The notes under the pieces were generated by a model. The model searched no databases. It saw only the letters and a list, made by a program, of their open reading frames with translations, and had not been told where the DNA came from. Made by a program: the position numbers and the translations under genes. A stretch of DNA of 64,000 nucleotides. Origin: Coprococcus ammoniilyticus (GTDB lineage: Bacteria; Bacillota; Clostridia; Lachnospirales; Lachnospiraceae). Below, in pieces: positions 26,134 to 34,969 of this stretch. The DNA is taken from contig NZ_JAOQJS010000005.1 of NCBI RefSeq assembly GCF_025567345.1, positions 310,001 to 374,000 on the forward strand. The letters are read 5' to 3'. How positions within the stretch are numbered: the first letter of the stretch is position 1; each line of letters starts with the position of its first letter.

Positions 26134-27426
26134 ATGAATAAAAAGATAATCAGCTTATTACTTGGTGCATGTCTGTGCACAAGTCTTGCAGGATGCGGAA
26201 ACGCAGATAATAATGGCGGCAGCATCACCAAACAAAAACTTTTAGCATCAAAAGAACTCGGAAGTGACATCGCAGTCGGAGCAAAACCGGCGCCCGTCGA
26301 TTCCTATGAGGAACTTAAAAACGGTGTCAACAATTTTGCATTTGACCTGTATGATGCACTTCCAAAAGACAGCAACTGTTTTTATTCCCCTTACAGTATT
26401 TCCAGTGCACTGTCCATGCTCGATCAGGGTGCCGGGGGCGAAACGAAAACGGAACTGGAATCAACACTTGGCATCAAAGATCTTTCAACCTGGAATACGG
26501 AAATGCAAAGCTATCTGAACAAAGACTGGTCCAAGCAGACATATGTAAATACTGCAAATTCCATCTGGATGACCACCGGAAAAGACTGGGCGGCTAATAT
26601 CTCAGATGATTTTCTGCTTCCGGCCAAGACCTATTACCATGGTGAGATATATGAAGCCGATTTTACGGATCATGCCGATCAGGTTGTGAAGGATGTAAAC
26701 AACTGGGTAAATGAACATACAAATCAGATGATCCCATCCATCATGAATGAACTTTCGACAAATACTGTTATGATGCTCATTAATGCGGTTTACTTTGAAG
26801 GAAAATGGCAGACACCATTTACAGAGGGTAACACATACGATGATACTTTCCACGGAACCAGTGGAGATTCTACCGTACCAATGATGCATCTGTACGATGA
26901 ACGATTCTCTTATGCGGATAGCGGATCGATAAAAGGAATCGTACTTCCTTACGATGGTGATTCTGTTGTAATGAAAGTATTCCTTCCATCTAAAGAAGGC
27001 GATACGATCACCAACCTGTTCGATGCTTTAAGCAGTGATGAGAAACAGGCACTTATCGACTCTCTGGATAATGCTGATTCTCCTGAGATAGAGACCATTC
27101 AGCTTCCAAAATTCACAGATGAACAGAGTATCAACGGTCTGGATGATATCCTGAACAGACTTGGAATCCGGTCTGCATATGCTTTTGCTGATTTCTCAAA
27201 GATCGCAGATGGCATCGCGGTATCTTCCGTTTCTCACAAAGCAAAAGTGATCGTTGATGAAAACGGAACAAAGGCTGCCGCGGAGACGGATATCATAATA
27301 AAGGAAACTGCTATGATGCCACCGGAAGAAACCTATAACTTCATCGTTGACCAGCCATTTGTCTATGTCATTGAAGATCAGGATACCGGAATGATCCTGT
27401 TCATGGGACGGGTAAATGATCTGTAA
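26134..27426 (+). CDS. Serpin-family lipoprotein (serine or cysteine protease inhibitor)
   Basis: This 430-residue secreted serpin has a lipoprotein signal (LLLGACLCTSLAGC) with lipidated C21. Serpin landmarks are present: FAFDLYDALPKDSNCFYSPY, SISSALSMLDQGAGGETKTE, and VMMLINAVYFEGKWQTPF. The hinge GTKAAAETD starts at G378, and the C-terminus is QPFVYVIEDQDTGMILFMGR. Counting from the hinge puts P1-P1' near T392-A393. The inhibitory hinge is mostly intact except Glu at P9. It is located outside the cell membrane and probably blocks host or competitor proteases. It follows the sigma/anti-sigma pair by 166 bp. Confidence 0.93.
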   Translation: MNKKIISLLLGACLCTSLAGCGNADNNGGSITKQKLLASKELGSDIAVGAKPAPVDSYEELKNGVNNFAFDLYDALPKDSNCFYSPYSISSALSMLDQGAGGETKTELESTLGIKDLSTWNTEMQSYLNKDWSKQTYVNTANSIWMTTGKDWAANISDDFLLPAKTYYHGEIYEADFTDHADQVVKDVNNWVNEHTNQMIPSIMNELSTNTVMMLINAVYFEGKWQTPFTEGNTYDDTFHGTSGDSTVPMMHLYDERFSYADSGSIKGIVLPYDGDSVVMKVFLPSKEGDTITNLFDALSSDEKQALIDSLDNADSPEIETIQLPKFTDEQSINGLDDILNRLGIRSAYAFADFSKIADGIAVSSVSHKAKVIVDENGTKAAAETDIIIKETAMMPPEETYNFIVDQPFVYVIEDQDTGMILFMGRVNDL

Positions 27427-27495
27427 GATCCAATTCCATATTGATTTTCAATAATCTCTGTGCTATCGTAATAAGAAATAAATACAGACACATGC

Positions 27496-27534
27496 AACGG
27501 AGCAATTCAGAAAATGAGTTGCTCCGTTTTTTGT
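27496..27534 (+). terminator. Terminator of the serpin gene
   Basis: AACGGAGCAA and TTGCTCCGTT pair around a short loop, followed by TTTTTTG. Confidence 0.85.
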
Positions 27535-27631
27535 TTTATCAAATATAAGACTGAAAAATCTCCTGCCTGCAAGAGATGATTTTTCAAACACGCTATGGAT
27601 ATTTTATTTACGATACAAGGAGGATACAGGA

Positions 27632-28729
27632 ATGGCGAAACTTATTACAAACTCGACCCCAAAGGCTGACGGTTTCCGTATGCCGGGAGAATTTGAAGAA
27701 CAAAAGCAGATCTTTATGATCTGGCCGGAACGAACCGACAACTGGAGAGCCGGTGCGAAACCGGCACAAAAAACATTTGCAAATGTAGCTGCTGCGATCT
27801 CAGAATTCGAACCTGTTACAATGTGCGTATCTGCCGCACAATATGAACATGCAAAAACCATGCTGCCTGCCGGCGTACGGATCATTGAAATGAGCAGCAA
27901 CGATGCATGGTGCAGAGATATGGGACCATCTTTTCTGATAAATGATAAAGGCGAAACCCGCGCCTGTGACTGGACCTTCAATGCCTGGGGCGGACTGGTC
28001 GACGGATTGTATTTTCCATGGGATAAGGATGATCAGATCGCATCCAAAATCTGCGAACTGGAACAGATTGATTCTTACCGAACCGGTGATTTCGTATTAG
28101 AGGGCGGCTCTTTTCATGTCGATGGGGAAGGTACACTGATCACCACCGAGATGTGCCTGCTGTCAAAGGGAAGAAATCCTCATCTCACAAAAGCTCAGAT
28201 CGAGCAGAAATTAAAAGATTATCTAAATGTCGATACGATCATCTGGATCAAGGACGGCATCGATCCCGACGAGACAAATGGACATATCGATGATGTTGCC
28301 TGCTTCGTCCGTCCCGGTGAAGTTGCCTGCATCTATACGGATGATCCGACTGACCCATTCTATAAAGAAGCACAGGCCGCTTACCACACCCTGTCAAATG
28401 CTGTAGATGCCAAAGGCAGGAAACTGATCGTCCATAAGCTCTGTACAACCAAAGCTCCGGTTTATCTGAAGGGCATGGACACAGTCGATGCAGTTCCCAG
28501 AAGCACTCCAAGAAAAAACGGTGACCTTGCGATCGCCTCTTATCTGAATTTTCTGATCGTAAATGGCGGCATCATCCTGCCACAGTACGGTGACGAAAAT
28601 GACGCTCTTGCAATCCGTCAGGTGCAGTCCATGTTCCCGGAACGTAAGGTTATCGGTGTCCGTACCGAAGAAATCGCTTATGGAGGCGGCAATATCCACT
28701 GTATCACCCAGCAGCAGCCGAAAGCATAA
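27632..28729 (+). CDS. aguA: Agmatine deiminase
   Basis: This 365-residue enzyme of the guanidino-group-modifying (PPAD) family converts agmatine to N-carbamoylputrescine and ammonia. Motifs are GFRMPGEFEEQKQIFMIWPE near the N-terminus, NDAWCRDMGPSFL, NGHIDDVACFV with the catalytic His, and the nucleophile C357 in YGGGNIHCITQQ. The RBS is AAGGAGG 8 bp upstream. No partner amidohydrolase, putrescine carbamoyltransferase or antiporter is next to it. Confidence 0.95.
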   Translation: MAKLITNSTPKADGFRMPGEFEEQKQIFMIWPERTDNWRAGAKPAQKTFANVAAAISEFEPVTMCVSAAQYEHAKTMLPAGVRIIEMSSNDAWCRDMGPSFLINDKGETRACDWTFNAWGGLVDGLYFPWDKDDQIASKICELEQIDSYRTGDFVLEGGSFHVDGEGTLITTEMCLLSKGRNPHLTKAQIEQKLKDYLNVDTIIWIKDGIDPDETNGHIDDVACFVRPGEVACIYTDDPTDPFYKEAQAAYHTLSNAVDAKGRKLIVHKLCTTKAPVYLKGMDTVDAVPRSTPRKNGDLAIASYLNFLIVNGGIILPQYGDENDALAIRQVQSMFPERKVIGVRTEEIAYGGGNIHCITQQQPKA

Positions 28730-28780
28730 ACGACGCATGAAACTTTATCTGCAAACATTAAAATCGTATTATAAAAAATA

Positions 28781-28823
28781 ATCGTACAGGAGAATCAAAT
28801 TCATCCCTGTACGATCTTTTTTT
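28781..28823. terminator. Bidirectional terminator between aguA and the DUF3783 gene
   Basis: ATCGTACAGG and CCTGTACGAT pair around a 15-bp loop with T-runs on both strands. It ends both convergent genes. Confidence 0.85.
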
Positions 28824-29259
28824 ACTTTCTCATCATTGCAAATCGTTCTCTGCGAAGCTCCTGCATCAGCATCGGAACTGTCCAGTTCTGATTGCTTGGT
28901 GTCAGAATGGCTTTATACATAACCTTCACCTCAGCATGACGAAGCTCAAACAACATCTTATCCAGCCGTTTTTCTTTCAGATTGCATACCAGAATTAAGC
29001 TGTCTGCACTGCTCTTTGCCTGTGCATTCATCACCCCTGTCTCTGAAGAATGTCCTGTCACATTTTCCTGTTCCCGACCAGTTCCATCTATCGTATCTGC
29101 GGCGTTTTTATAGACTCCATTTACAAGCTCGCCCAACTTATAATTCGCTGTCACTATTTCTTCCTGTATCCGGTCTACAGTGATCTTCATCCGACTCGCA
29201 ATGTTCTGTATCTTGTGATATTCGATGTCATCTACATGTATTAATACTAACTTTTCCAT
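28822..29259 (-). CDS. DUF3783 domain protein
   Basis: This 145-residue cytosolic protein ends in the DUF3783 pattern: SLILVCNLKEKRLDKMLFEL, then VKVMYKAILTPSNQNWTVPM. The N-terminal half is variable with an MEKLVLIHVDDIEYHKIQNI start. AGGAG is 5 bp from the ATG. The function of the family is unknown. Confidence 0.85.
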   Translation of the reverse strand: MEKLVLIHVDDIEYHKIQNIASRMKITVDRIQEEIVTANYKLGELVNGVYKNAADTIDGTGREQENVTGHSSETGVMNAQAKSSADSLILVCNLKEKRLDKMLFELRHAEVKVMYKAILTPSNQNWTVPMLMQELRRERFAMMRK

Positions 29260-29327
29260 GCCGTCTCCTGTCTACATTTTATTATGTGTACACCGATGTT
29301 CATTATACCACAACTGCCACATTTCTC

Positions 29328-29468
29328 CTACTTATCTTCTTCTGCCCAGACTTCTTTTGCCATACGGAATACTGCCCATGCCTTTGGCCATCCACAGTAA
29401 AATGCTGCATGTGTAACGATCTCAGCAAATTCTTCTCTGCTTGTAGTCTTCATACTATCACTCTCCAT
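29328..29468 (-). pseudogene. C-terminal remnant of a carboxymuconolactone decarboxylase-family gene
   Basis: The minus strand encodes MESDSMKTTSREEFAEIVTH followed by AAFYCGWPKAWAVFRMAKEVW, which matches the last third of AhpD/CMD-type proteins. The N-terminal catalytic CxxC part is missing. Upstream, the frame runs only a few more codons (GLSK) before stops. With the HxlR fragment at 29684 this marks a decayed CMD/HxlR locus. Confidence 0.65.
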
Positions 29469-29526
29469 CTTACTTAAACCTACTTCAGAGCTTATGCTCT
29501 TATGTTCTGATGTTTCCCGTATTTAT

Positions 29527-29556
29527 ATACGAAAAAGGAGCATACCTTTTTCGTAC
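29527..29556. promoter_or_regulatory. Perfect inverted repeat in the decayed CMD/HxlR region
   Basis: TACGAAAAAGG and CCTTTTTCGTA flank a short loop. No long T-run follows, so it may be a leftover operator or a weak terminator. Confidence 0.4.
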
Positions 29557-29683
29557 ACTCCTATCATACTCTTTGAACCTTACTCCAAGTCAAGAATTTT
29601 TTTGTATGAAGTTTTTATGAAGTAAGTATTCTCAGTAGTGAACTACCCATTGTCTAAAGCCAGTGGGATTGCGGTAGCCTTAT

Positions 29684-29782
29684 TTCAACGAACTTAAACG
29701 TGATCTGACCGGTATCAGCCAGAAGGTTCTGACCAACAGTCTTCGCTCAATAGAAGAAGATGGGCTGATCACCCGACCGGGT
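29684..29782 (+). pseudogene. HxlR-type regulator fragment
   Basis: A plus-strand segment reads FNELKRDLTGISQKVLTNSL followed by RSIEEDGLITRPG, which is the recognition-helix and wing part of HxlR-family winged helix proteins. The start and end of the gene are absent. The remainder of 29260-29791 holds only this, the CMD fragment and the palindrome at 29527. Confidence 0.7.
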
Positions 29783-29791
29783 GCTCTTGCT

Positions 29792-30094
29792 TTATCTTTT
29801 CTTTGTTGCCTTGGCTGCTTTCTCCAGCTTTCGCTTCTTTGCCTGCTCAGCCATGAATAATTTTCTGAGATTTTCCAGCTTTGCAGCCTCCTCTTTTGCG
29901 GTATTCAGATCATCTGTGACCCTGTCCTGTGCGTCCTGACTGTCAAATCTTACAAACTTCTCAAATACGGTTGGATAAGTGAAAGTCTTTTCTATATTCT
30001 CACACTGAAATAAAATACGGATGTGTGTACCATCACATTCAACTACATTTCCCTCACCAAATTTTACATGTTTCACTTTTTCGTTTTCAAACAT
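29792..30094 (-). CDS. Hypothetical protein with UvrD-tail-like N-terminal motif and basic C-terminus
   Basis: This 100-residue protein has an N-terminal beta-rich segment (KVKHVKFGEGNVVECDGTHI) like the small domain at the end of some UvrD-type helicases. A coiled-coil segment (about 60-85) and a very basic tail (KKRKLEKAAKATKKR) follow. The start has GAGG 10 bp upstream. Nucleic acid binding is a guess from the tail. It is not in an evident operon. Confidence 0.65.
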   Translation of the reverse strand: MFENEKVKHVKFGEGNVVECDGTHIRILFQCENIEKTFTYPTVFEKFVRFDSQDAQDRVTDDLNTAKEEAAKLENLRKLFMAEQAKKRKLEKAAKATKKR

Positions 30095-30407
30095 AACCTA
30101 TCTTCCTCTCTACCTATTGAAAACATCTCCAACTGCCAATATGTGCCCTGTTTCGTCTTGCCGCTACGGCTAAAAAATAACTTTTTTATTTCAGACTTCT
30201 ATATTATTAATATTACCAAATATTTTCCATAAAATTCCAGTGCAAATTAATTTTCGTAAGAAATTCGTGAAAACCCCACACTCAAGCTTTCAAATTTTGT
30301 AAAAAATGTATTCTTGACATTTACCCGGCTATTCAAATATGCAGAAAACCGTCTCAGAAAATAATGCACTTTTTAAGCCTCGCCTGCGCTAATTGCAGAA
30401 ACTTTCA

Positions 30408-30636
30408 TATCTGTTTTGTTTGGAACTATCCGATATATTACAAAAGCAACAGTTACTATATATTACACTATTATGTAGCAAGCCTTTTTCAACGCCGGTC
30501 CTTAGCGAGTTGTCATAGGCAAGGAGCTTAGTACCGCTGCGTTGAAATAGAGTGCAAACGACTTGCGGAATAATAGGTGTAATTATAGTACTAGTTGCTT
30601 TTAATATCTTTCATTCTGTTCCAAACAAAACAGATA
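30408..30636. repeat. Long-hairpin element D
   Basis: This 229-bp palindromic element has arms that begin with TATCTGTTTTGTTTGGAAC (perfect 19 bp) and continue with AAAAGCAAC, ACTATA and ATTACAC blocks in both arms. The apical core, on the minus strand, reads ACGCAGCGGTACTAAGCTC ... CGCTAAGGACCGGCGT (30484-30545 region), nearly as in element C. It lies just downstream of ptsI. The rest of 30095-30407 is AT-rich and shows one TTGACA at about 30314 but no gene. Confidence 0.7.
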
Positions 30637-30648
30637 AGGGCTTTTCGC

Positions 30649-32352
30649 TTATCTTGCGGAGGCTTTTAACAGTTCAGCCACCTCAGCTTCTGTGGATAAG
30701 GACAATGCTTTTGCTGCAAGAGCATCTGCATCTGCCTTTGACCATTTGGCAATTGTGCCTCTGGTTCTTAAAACAGAAGTTGCCGATACACTGAACTCTC
30801 CCAGTCCAAAGGAGATCAGAAGTGGGATCAGTAACGGATCAGCTGCTGCTTCACCACACATACCTACCATGATGCCTGCTGCATTTCCTGCTTCAATAAC
30901 ATTCTTCATAGAACGAAGAACAGCAGGATTGTATGCGGAATACAAATATGCAACCTTGGCATTTCCTCTGTCAACTGCCATTGTGTACTGGGTCAGATCA
31001 TTTGTACCGATACTGAAGAAATCAGCTTCCTTTGCCAGAAGATCTGCGATCAGGCTGGCTGCAGGAGTCTCGATCATAACGCCGACCTGAATATCCTTGT
31101 TATATGCGATTTTCTCTGAATCTAACTCCTTCTTAAGTTCCGCTACCAGTTCTTTTACCCGTCGAATCTCATCCACACAGGTAACAAGCGGAACCATGAT
31201 CTTAATATCGCCAAATGCACTCGCACGAAGCAATGCACGAAGCTGTACCTTGTAGCTGTCCTCATTTTTCAAACAATATCTGACTGCACGGAAACCAAGG
31301 AACGGATTGTCTTCTTTTTCCAATCCGAGATACGGGATATCTTTGTCACCGCCGACATCCAGTGTACGGATAATAACTTCTTTACCCTGCATCGTCTCGG
31401 CTGCTGCCTTATATGCTTCAAACTGCTCGTCCTCTGTTGGCAAACTGTCTGTTCCCATGAACAGGAACTCAGTACGGAATAAGCCTACACCTTCACCATC
31501 AGCAGCTACAACACCCTTGGCATCCTCTGGATTGCCGATATTGCCATATAAAGCTACCTTTGTTCCATCAGCAGTTACTGTATCTTTTCCTCTGTAGATC
31601 TGAAGCAGTTCCTTCTCTTTCAGGTAATCTGCACGCTTTGTCTCATATTCTGCGATCTCATCCATCGCAGGTTCTAAGATGCAAACGCCTTCGCATCCAT
31701 CTACAACTGCCATCATACCATCGGACACCTGATCTACGATACCATCTACACTAAGTACAGCAGGGATCTCAAGTGCTCTTGCAAGAATAGCTGAATGAGA
31801 AGTCTTACCGCCAATCTCGGTGATAATACCTGCTACATTTTCCTTTACGATTCCTGCTGTCATGGATGGTGTCAGATCCTTTGCGACGATCACTGTACCT
31901 GCCGGAACATCTCCGATATTAATATCCGGCGTACCGGTAAGGATCTTAAGCATACGGACACGGATATCTCCTACGTCAGTTGCTCTCTGTCTGGTCAGTT
32001 CATCATCTACCTGGGAGAACATGGATACGAACATATCACATACACTGTCAACGGCTGCTTCTGCACATTCGCCATTACCGATCAACTCCTTGACCTGATC
32101 CTGCATAAACGGATCACTTATCAAAACGATATGTCCTTCCAGAATCTCTGCATTATGTTCTCCAACCTTTTCTTTCATTGCATCTGCCATTTTCTGAGTC
32201 TTTTCAACAAAAACTTCCATAGCATTCTCAAATCTCTGAAGTTCAGCATCTGTATCTGTTACTGTATGCTGCTTATATTCCGGTTTGCCATCACTGATGA
32301 TGACAACCTTTCCGATGCCATAACCGGCTGAGCCGCCTATTCCTTTTAACAT
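30649..32352 (-). CDS. ptsI: PTS enzyme I (phosphoenolpyruvate-protein phosphotransferase)
   Basis: This 567-residue cytosolic enzyme I moves phosphate from PEP to HPr. The phosphoacceptor His is H186 in GGKTSHSAILAR. PEP-binding segments GLFRTEFLFM and FSIGTNDLTQYTMAVDRGNA are present, as is the C-terminal active Cys in VGMCGEAAADP. I chose MLKGIGGSAG as start because it matches the family N-terminus and has a GGGG near it. It lies 40 bp downstream of ptsH. Confidence 0.97.
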   Translation of the reverse strand: MLKGIGGSAGYGIGKVVIISDGKPEYKQHTVTDTDAELQRFENAMEVFVEKTQKMADAMKEKVGEHNAEILEGHIVLISDPFMQDQVKELIGNGECAEAAVDSVCDMFVSMFSQVDDELTRQRATDVGDIRVRMLKILTGTPDINIGDVPAGTVIVAKDLTPSMTAGIVKENVAGIITEIGGKTSHSAILARALEIPAVLSVDGIVDQVSDGMMAVVDGCEGVCILEPAMDEIAEYETKRADYLKEKELLQIYRGKDTVTADGTKVALYGNIGNPEDAKGVVAADGEGVGLFRTEFLFMGTDSLPTEDEQFEAYKAAAETMQGKEVIIRTLDVGGDKDIPYLGLEKEDNPFLGFRAVRYCLKNEDSYKVQLRALLRASAFGDIKIMVPLVTCVDEIRRVKELVAELKKELDSEKIAYNKDIQVGVMIETPAASLIADLLAKEADFFSIGTNDLTQYTMAVDRGNAKVAYLYSAYNPAVLRSMKNVIEAGNAAGIMVGMCGEAAADPLLIPLLISFGLGEFSVSATSVLRTRGTIAKWSKADADALAAKALSLSTEAEVAELLKASAR

Positions 32353-32392
32353 ATCTTCTACCCCGCTTTCCAGATGAAAGAATGCTGTCTGA

Positions 32393-32656
32393 CTATTCGC
32401 CAAGACCGGATTCAACCAACTCTACTGCCTTTGCGAGAGCTGCCTGCTCGTCTTCACCGTCACACTCAATTGTCATCTCTGTTCCACACTTAATACATGC
32501 TGCAATGATCAGCATAACGCTCTTTGCGTTGATTCTCTTACCGGCAATATCGATTGTTACGTTACATTTGAACTTTGTCATTTCCTTTGCAAATACTCCT
32601 GCCGGTCTCATGTGTAATCCCTGCTCATTAATAACTTTAACTGTCTGTGATACCAT
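32393..32656 (-). CDS. ptsH: Phosphocarrier protein HPr
   Basis: This 87-residue HPr has phospho-His H15 in GLHMRPAG and the regulatory Ser S46 in INAKSVMLI, the target of HPr kinase in Firmicutes. The RBS is AAGGAG 8 bp upstream. It couples enzyme I (next gene) to the fructose PTS (upstream genes). A 19-bp palindrome lies about 34-52 bp upstream of the start codon. Confidence 0.96.
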   Translation of the reverse strand: MVSQTVKVINEQGLHMRPAGVFAKEMTKFKCNVTIDIAGKRINAKSVMLIIAACIKCGTEMTIECDGEDEQAALAKAVELVESGLGE

Positions 32657-32689
32657 AATTATCTTCTCCTTTTTATATCTCTTTTATCA

Positions 32690-32708
32690 TTTGTCCGATT
32701 CGGACAAA
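32690..32708. promoter_or_regulatory. Perfect palindrome upstream of ptsH
   Basis: TTTGTCCGA-T-TCGGACAAA lies 34-52 bp upstream of the HPr start. No T-run follows on the minus strand, so an operator is more likely than a terminator. The cognate regulator is unknown. Confidence 0.55.
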
Positions 32709-32827
32709 CGCATGATCAACATTGTTACTTTTGATTTAATATTTGAAATATCCCTGTTTTATTTATATCCGGCAGGAACAGATTCTTTCTGTTCCCACCG
32801 TTGTTAAAAAGGATAGGGTTTTTGTTT

Positions 32828-34891
32828 TTATTCTTCTGCTACATTTTTCTTGATCAGACCGAGCAGTAAACAGGTTACTACAGAACCGATCACCCATGAA
32901 AGAATGTAAAATAATGGATGCCCTACTGTTGCAAATACGAAGATTCCTCCGTGTGGTGCCATCAGTGTACATTTGAATGCTGCTGATAATGCTCCTGCTA
33001 CACCTGCACCAACCAAGGTACATGGGATAACATGAAGCGGATCTGCTGCTGCAAATGGAATCGCACCCTCTGTGATGAAGGAACAACCCATTACAAAGTT
33101 AGAAACGGCTGAGCCTCTTTCTGCCTTTGTGAATTTCTTAGGGAACAGCTTACATGCAAGTGCAATTCCCATTGGTGGGACCATACCGCCGATCATTACG
33201 GCTGCCATGGAAATGTAGCATGCCTGAACGGCTGCATCACTCTGGGATGCACCGGCTGATACAAGGTCTGCTGCTGTAGAAAGCATTCCCGAGCCGAATA
33301 CATAAGCTGCCTTGTTGATAGGACCGCCCATGTCGATCGCCATCATTGCTCCGAGGATCAGACCAAGGAGAGCTAACAGATTCTTATCTGCAAGTGATGT
33401 AAGCATATTGGAAAGTCCTGTATTTATAAGGCCGATCAATGGATTAAAGATAAATACCATCAATACGCCTACAAGGAAAATACCAACTAACGGATAGATC
33501 AATGTTGGCTTGATACCCTCTAATGACTGAGGGAACTTTGAACACATCTTCTTTAATAAAAGTACGATATAACCTGCAAGGAAACCTGCAAGAATACCAC
33601 CTAAGAAACCGGATACTGTATTACCGGAGCCTTCGCCTACAAAACCGAATTTTGCAATAAAATTCTGGAATGGGGAAAGACTTGCACCTGCCCATATATA
33701 TTTTGCAATCGCTGCATTACCGGATGAAGCAAGAAGTCCGCCGGTAAATCCAACTGCAAGACCCGGACGATCTGCGATCGAATATGCGATATAACCTGCA
33801 AGTACCGGAACCATCAGTCCCATAGACAGATCTCCGACATATTTAAAGAATGCGGAAAGTGGTGTACAGGTACCGAAGTTTGAACCACCGGTTGAACCAT
33901 ATCCACAGATTGTATCGATCAGGAATGCCAGTGCGATCATGATACCGCCACCGATAACGAATGGAAGCATATGGGATACACCGCTCATCAGATGCTTGTA
34001 GATCTGACTTCCAACACCGCCTGCGCTTTCTTCCTCTGCTTTCTTTCCACTCTCATGATGCACCGAAACCTTGCCATCGATTACTTTATTGATAAGCTCT
34101 TCCGGTTTGTGGATACCATCTGCTACCTTTGTAAAAAGAACTGGCTTGCCGTCAAATCTTGCGGTCTCCACATTCTTATCGGCTGCTACGATAATACCGT
34201 CACATTCTTCAATCTCCTTTGCTGTCAGACGATTCTTAACACCGCCGGATCCATTTGTTTCAACCTTGATCGAAATGCCCATTTCATTTCCTTTTTTCTC
34301 AAGGGCTTCCGCTGCCATAAATGTATGTGCGATACCGGTCGGACATGCTGTAACTGCAAGGACTCTGTATCCTGTCTTTTCCGGTGCGTTTTCTTTCTTA
34401 TCTTCTGTTGCTTCTCCAAGTTCATCCGCGAACTTTTCCATCTCATATTTGCTGCAGATATCTAAGAACTGATCTGCATTCTTTGCTGCAAGAAGTTCTG
34501 CTCTGAAGTTCTCATCCATCAGCAACATACTGAGTCTTGATAATACTTCCAGATGTACATCTGCGCCCTTTTCCGGTGCTGCGATCATGAAGAACAGGTT
34601 TGCAGGCTGTCCGTCTAATGAATCATAATCTACACCGTCCGGTACTGTCATAGCTGCAAGTCCCGGCTGCTTAACTGCTGCATTCTTGGAATGAGGAATT
34701 GCGATTCCCTCTCCAACTCCGGTCGAACCGGATTCTTCTCTTGCAAGAATTCCTTTCTTGAATTCTGCCTTATCTGTTATATTGCCCGATTTTGCATGAA
34801 GATCGATCAGATAATCGATCGCTGCGTCTTTAGAATCTACTTTTACACCAAGGGCAATTCCTTCTTTTTTTAATAACTCCCTTATTCTCAT
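32828..34891 (-). CDS. fruA: PTS fructose transporter subunit IIABC
   Basis: This 687-residue permease imports fructose as fructose 1-phosphate. The domains in order are EIIA (1-150, phospho-His H67 in AIPHSKN), EIIB (about 172-275, phospho-Cys C183 in AVTACPTGIAH) and a membrane EIIC (about 290-680, GGILAGFLAGYIVLLL, MAIDMGGPINKAAYVFG). I chose the ATG at 34891 because AGGAG lies 7 bp upstream; an ATG 6 bp earlier is too close. It is the third gene of fruR-fruK-fruA. Confidence 0.95.
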   Translation of the reverse strand: MRIRELLKKEGIALGVKVDSKDAAIDYLIDLHAKSGNITDKAEFKKGILAREESGSTGVGEGIAIPHSKNAAVKQPGLAAMTVPDGVDYDSLDGQPANLFFMIAAPEKGADVHLEVLSRLSMLLMDENFRAELLAAKNADQFLDICSKYEMEKFADELGEATEDKKENAPEKTGYRVLAVTACPTGIAHTFMAAEALEKKGNEMGISIKVETNGSGGVKNRLTAKEIEECDGIIVAADKNVETARFDGKPVLFTKVADGIHKPEELINKVIDGKVSVHHESGKKAEEESAGGVGSQIYKHLMSGVSHMLPFVIGGGIMIALAFLIDTICGYGSTGGSNFGTCTPLSAFFKYVGDLSMGLMVPVLAGYIAYSIADRPGLAVGFTGGLLASSGNAAIAKYIWAGASLSPFQNFIAKFGFVGEGSGNTVSGFLGGILAGFLAGYIVLLLKKMCSKFPQSLEGIKPTLIYPLVGIFLVGVLMVFIFNPLIGLINTGLSNMLTSLADKNLLALLGLILGAMMAIDMGGPINKAAYVFGSGMLSTAADLVSAGASQSDAAVQACYISMAAVMIGGMVPPMGIALACKLFPKKFTKAERGSAVSNFVMGCSFITEGAIPFAAADPLHVIPCTLVGAGVAGALSAAFKCTLMAPHGGIFVFATVGHPLFYILSWVIGSVVTCLLLGLIKKNVAEE

Positions 34892-34969
34892 ACTCATTCT
34901 CCTTTACTCAAATACCGGTTTATCAGGATCTGGTCAGGTCAGTCGGTTCTTCTCCCTTTTCCCCAACTG

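Noticed and set aside
29792..30094. CarD-type RNA polymerase-binding protein
   Set aside because: Only the first 40 residues vaguely fit; the protein is too short and the tail is basic low-complexity.
30300..30345. TTGACA with an AT-rich downstream as a small-RNA promoter
   Set aside because: No good -10 at 16-18 bp and no terminator that would define a transcript other than element D.
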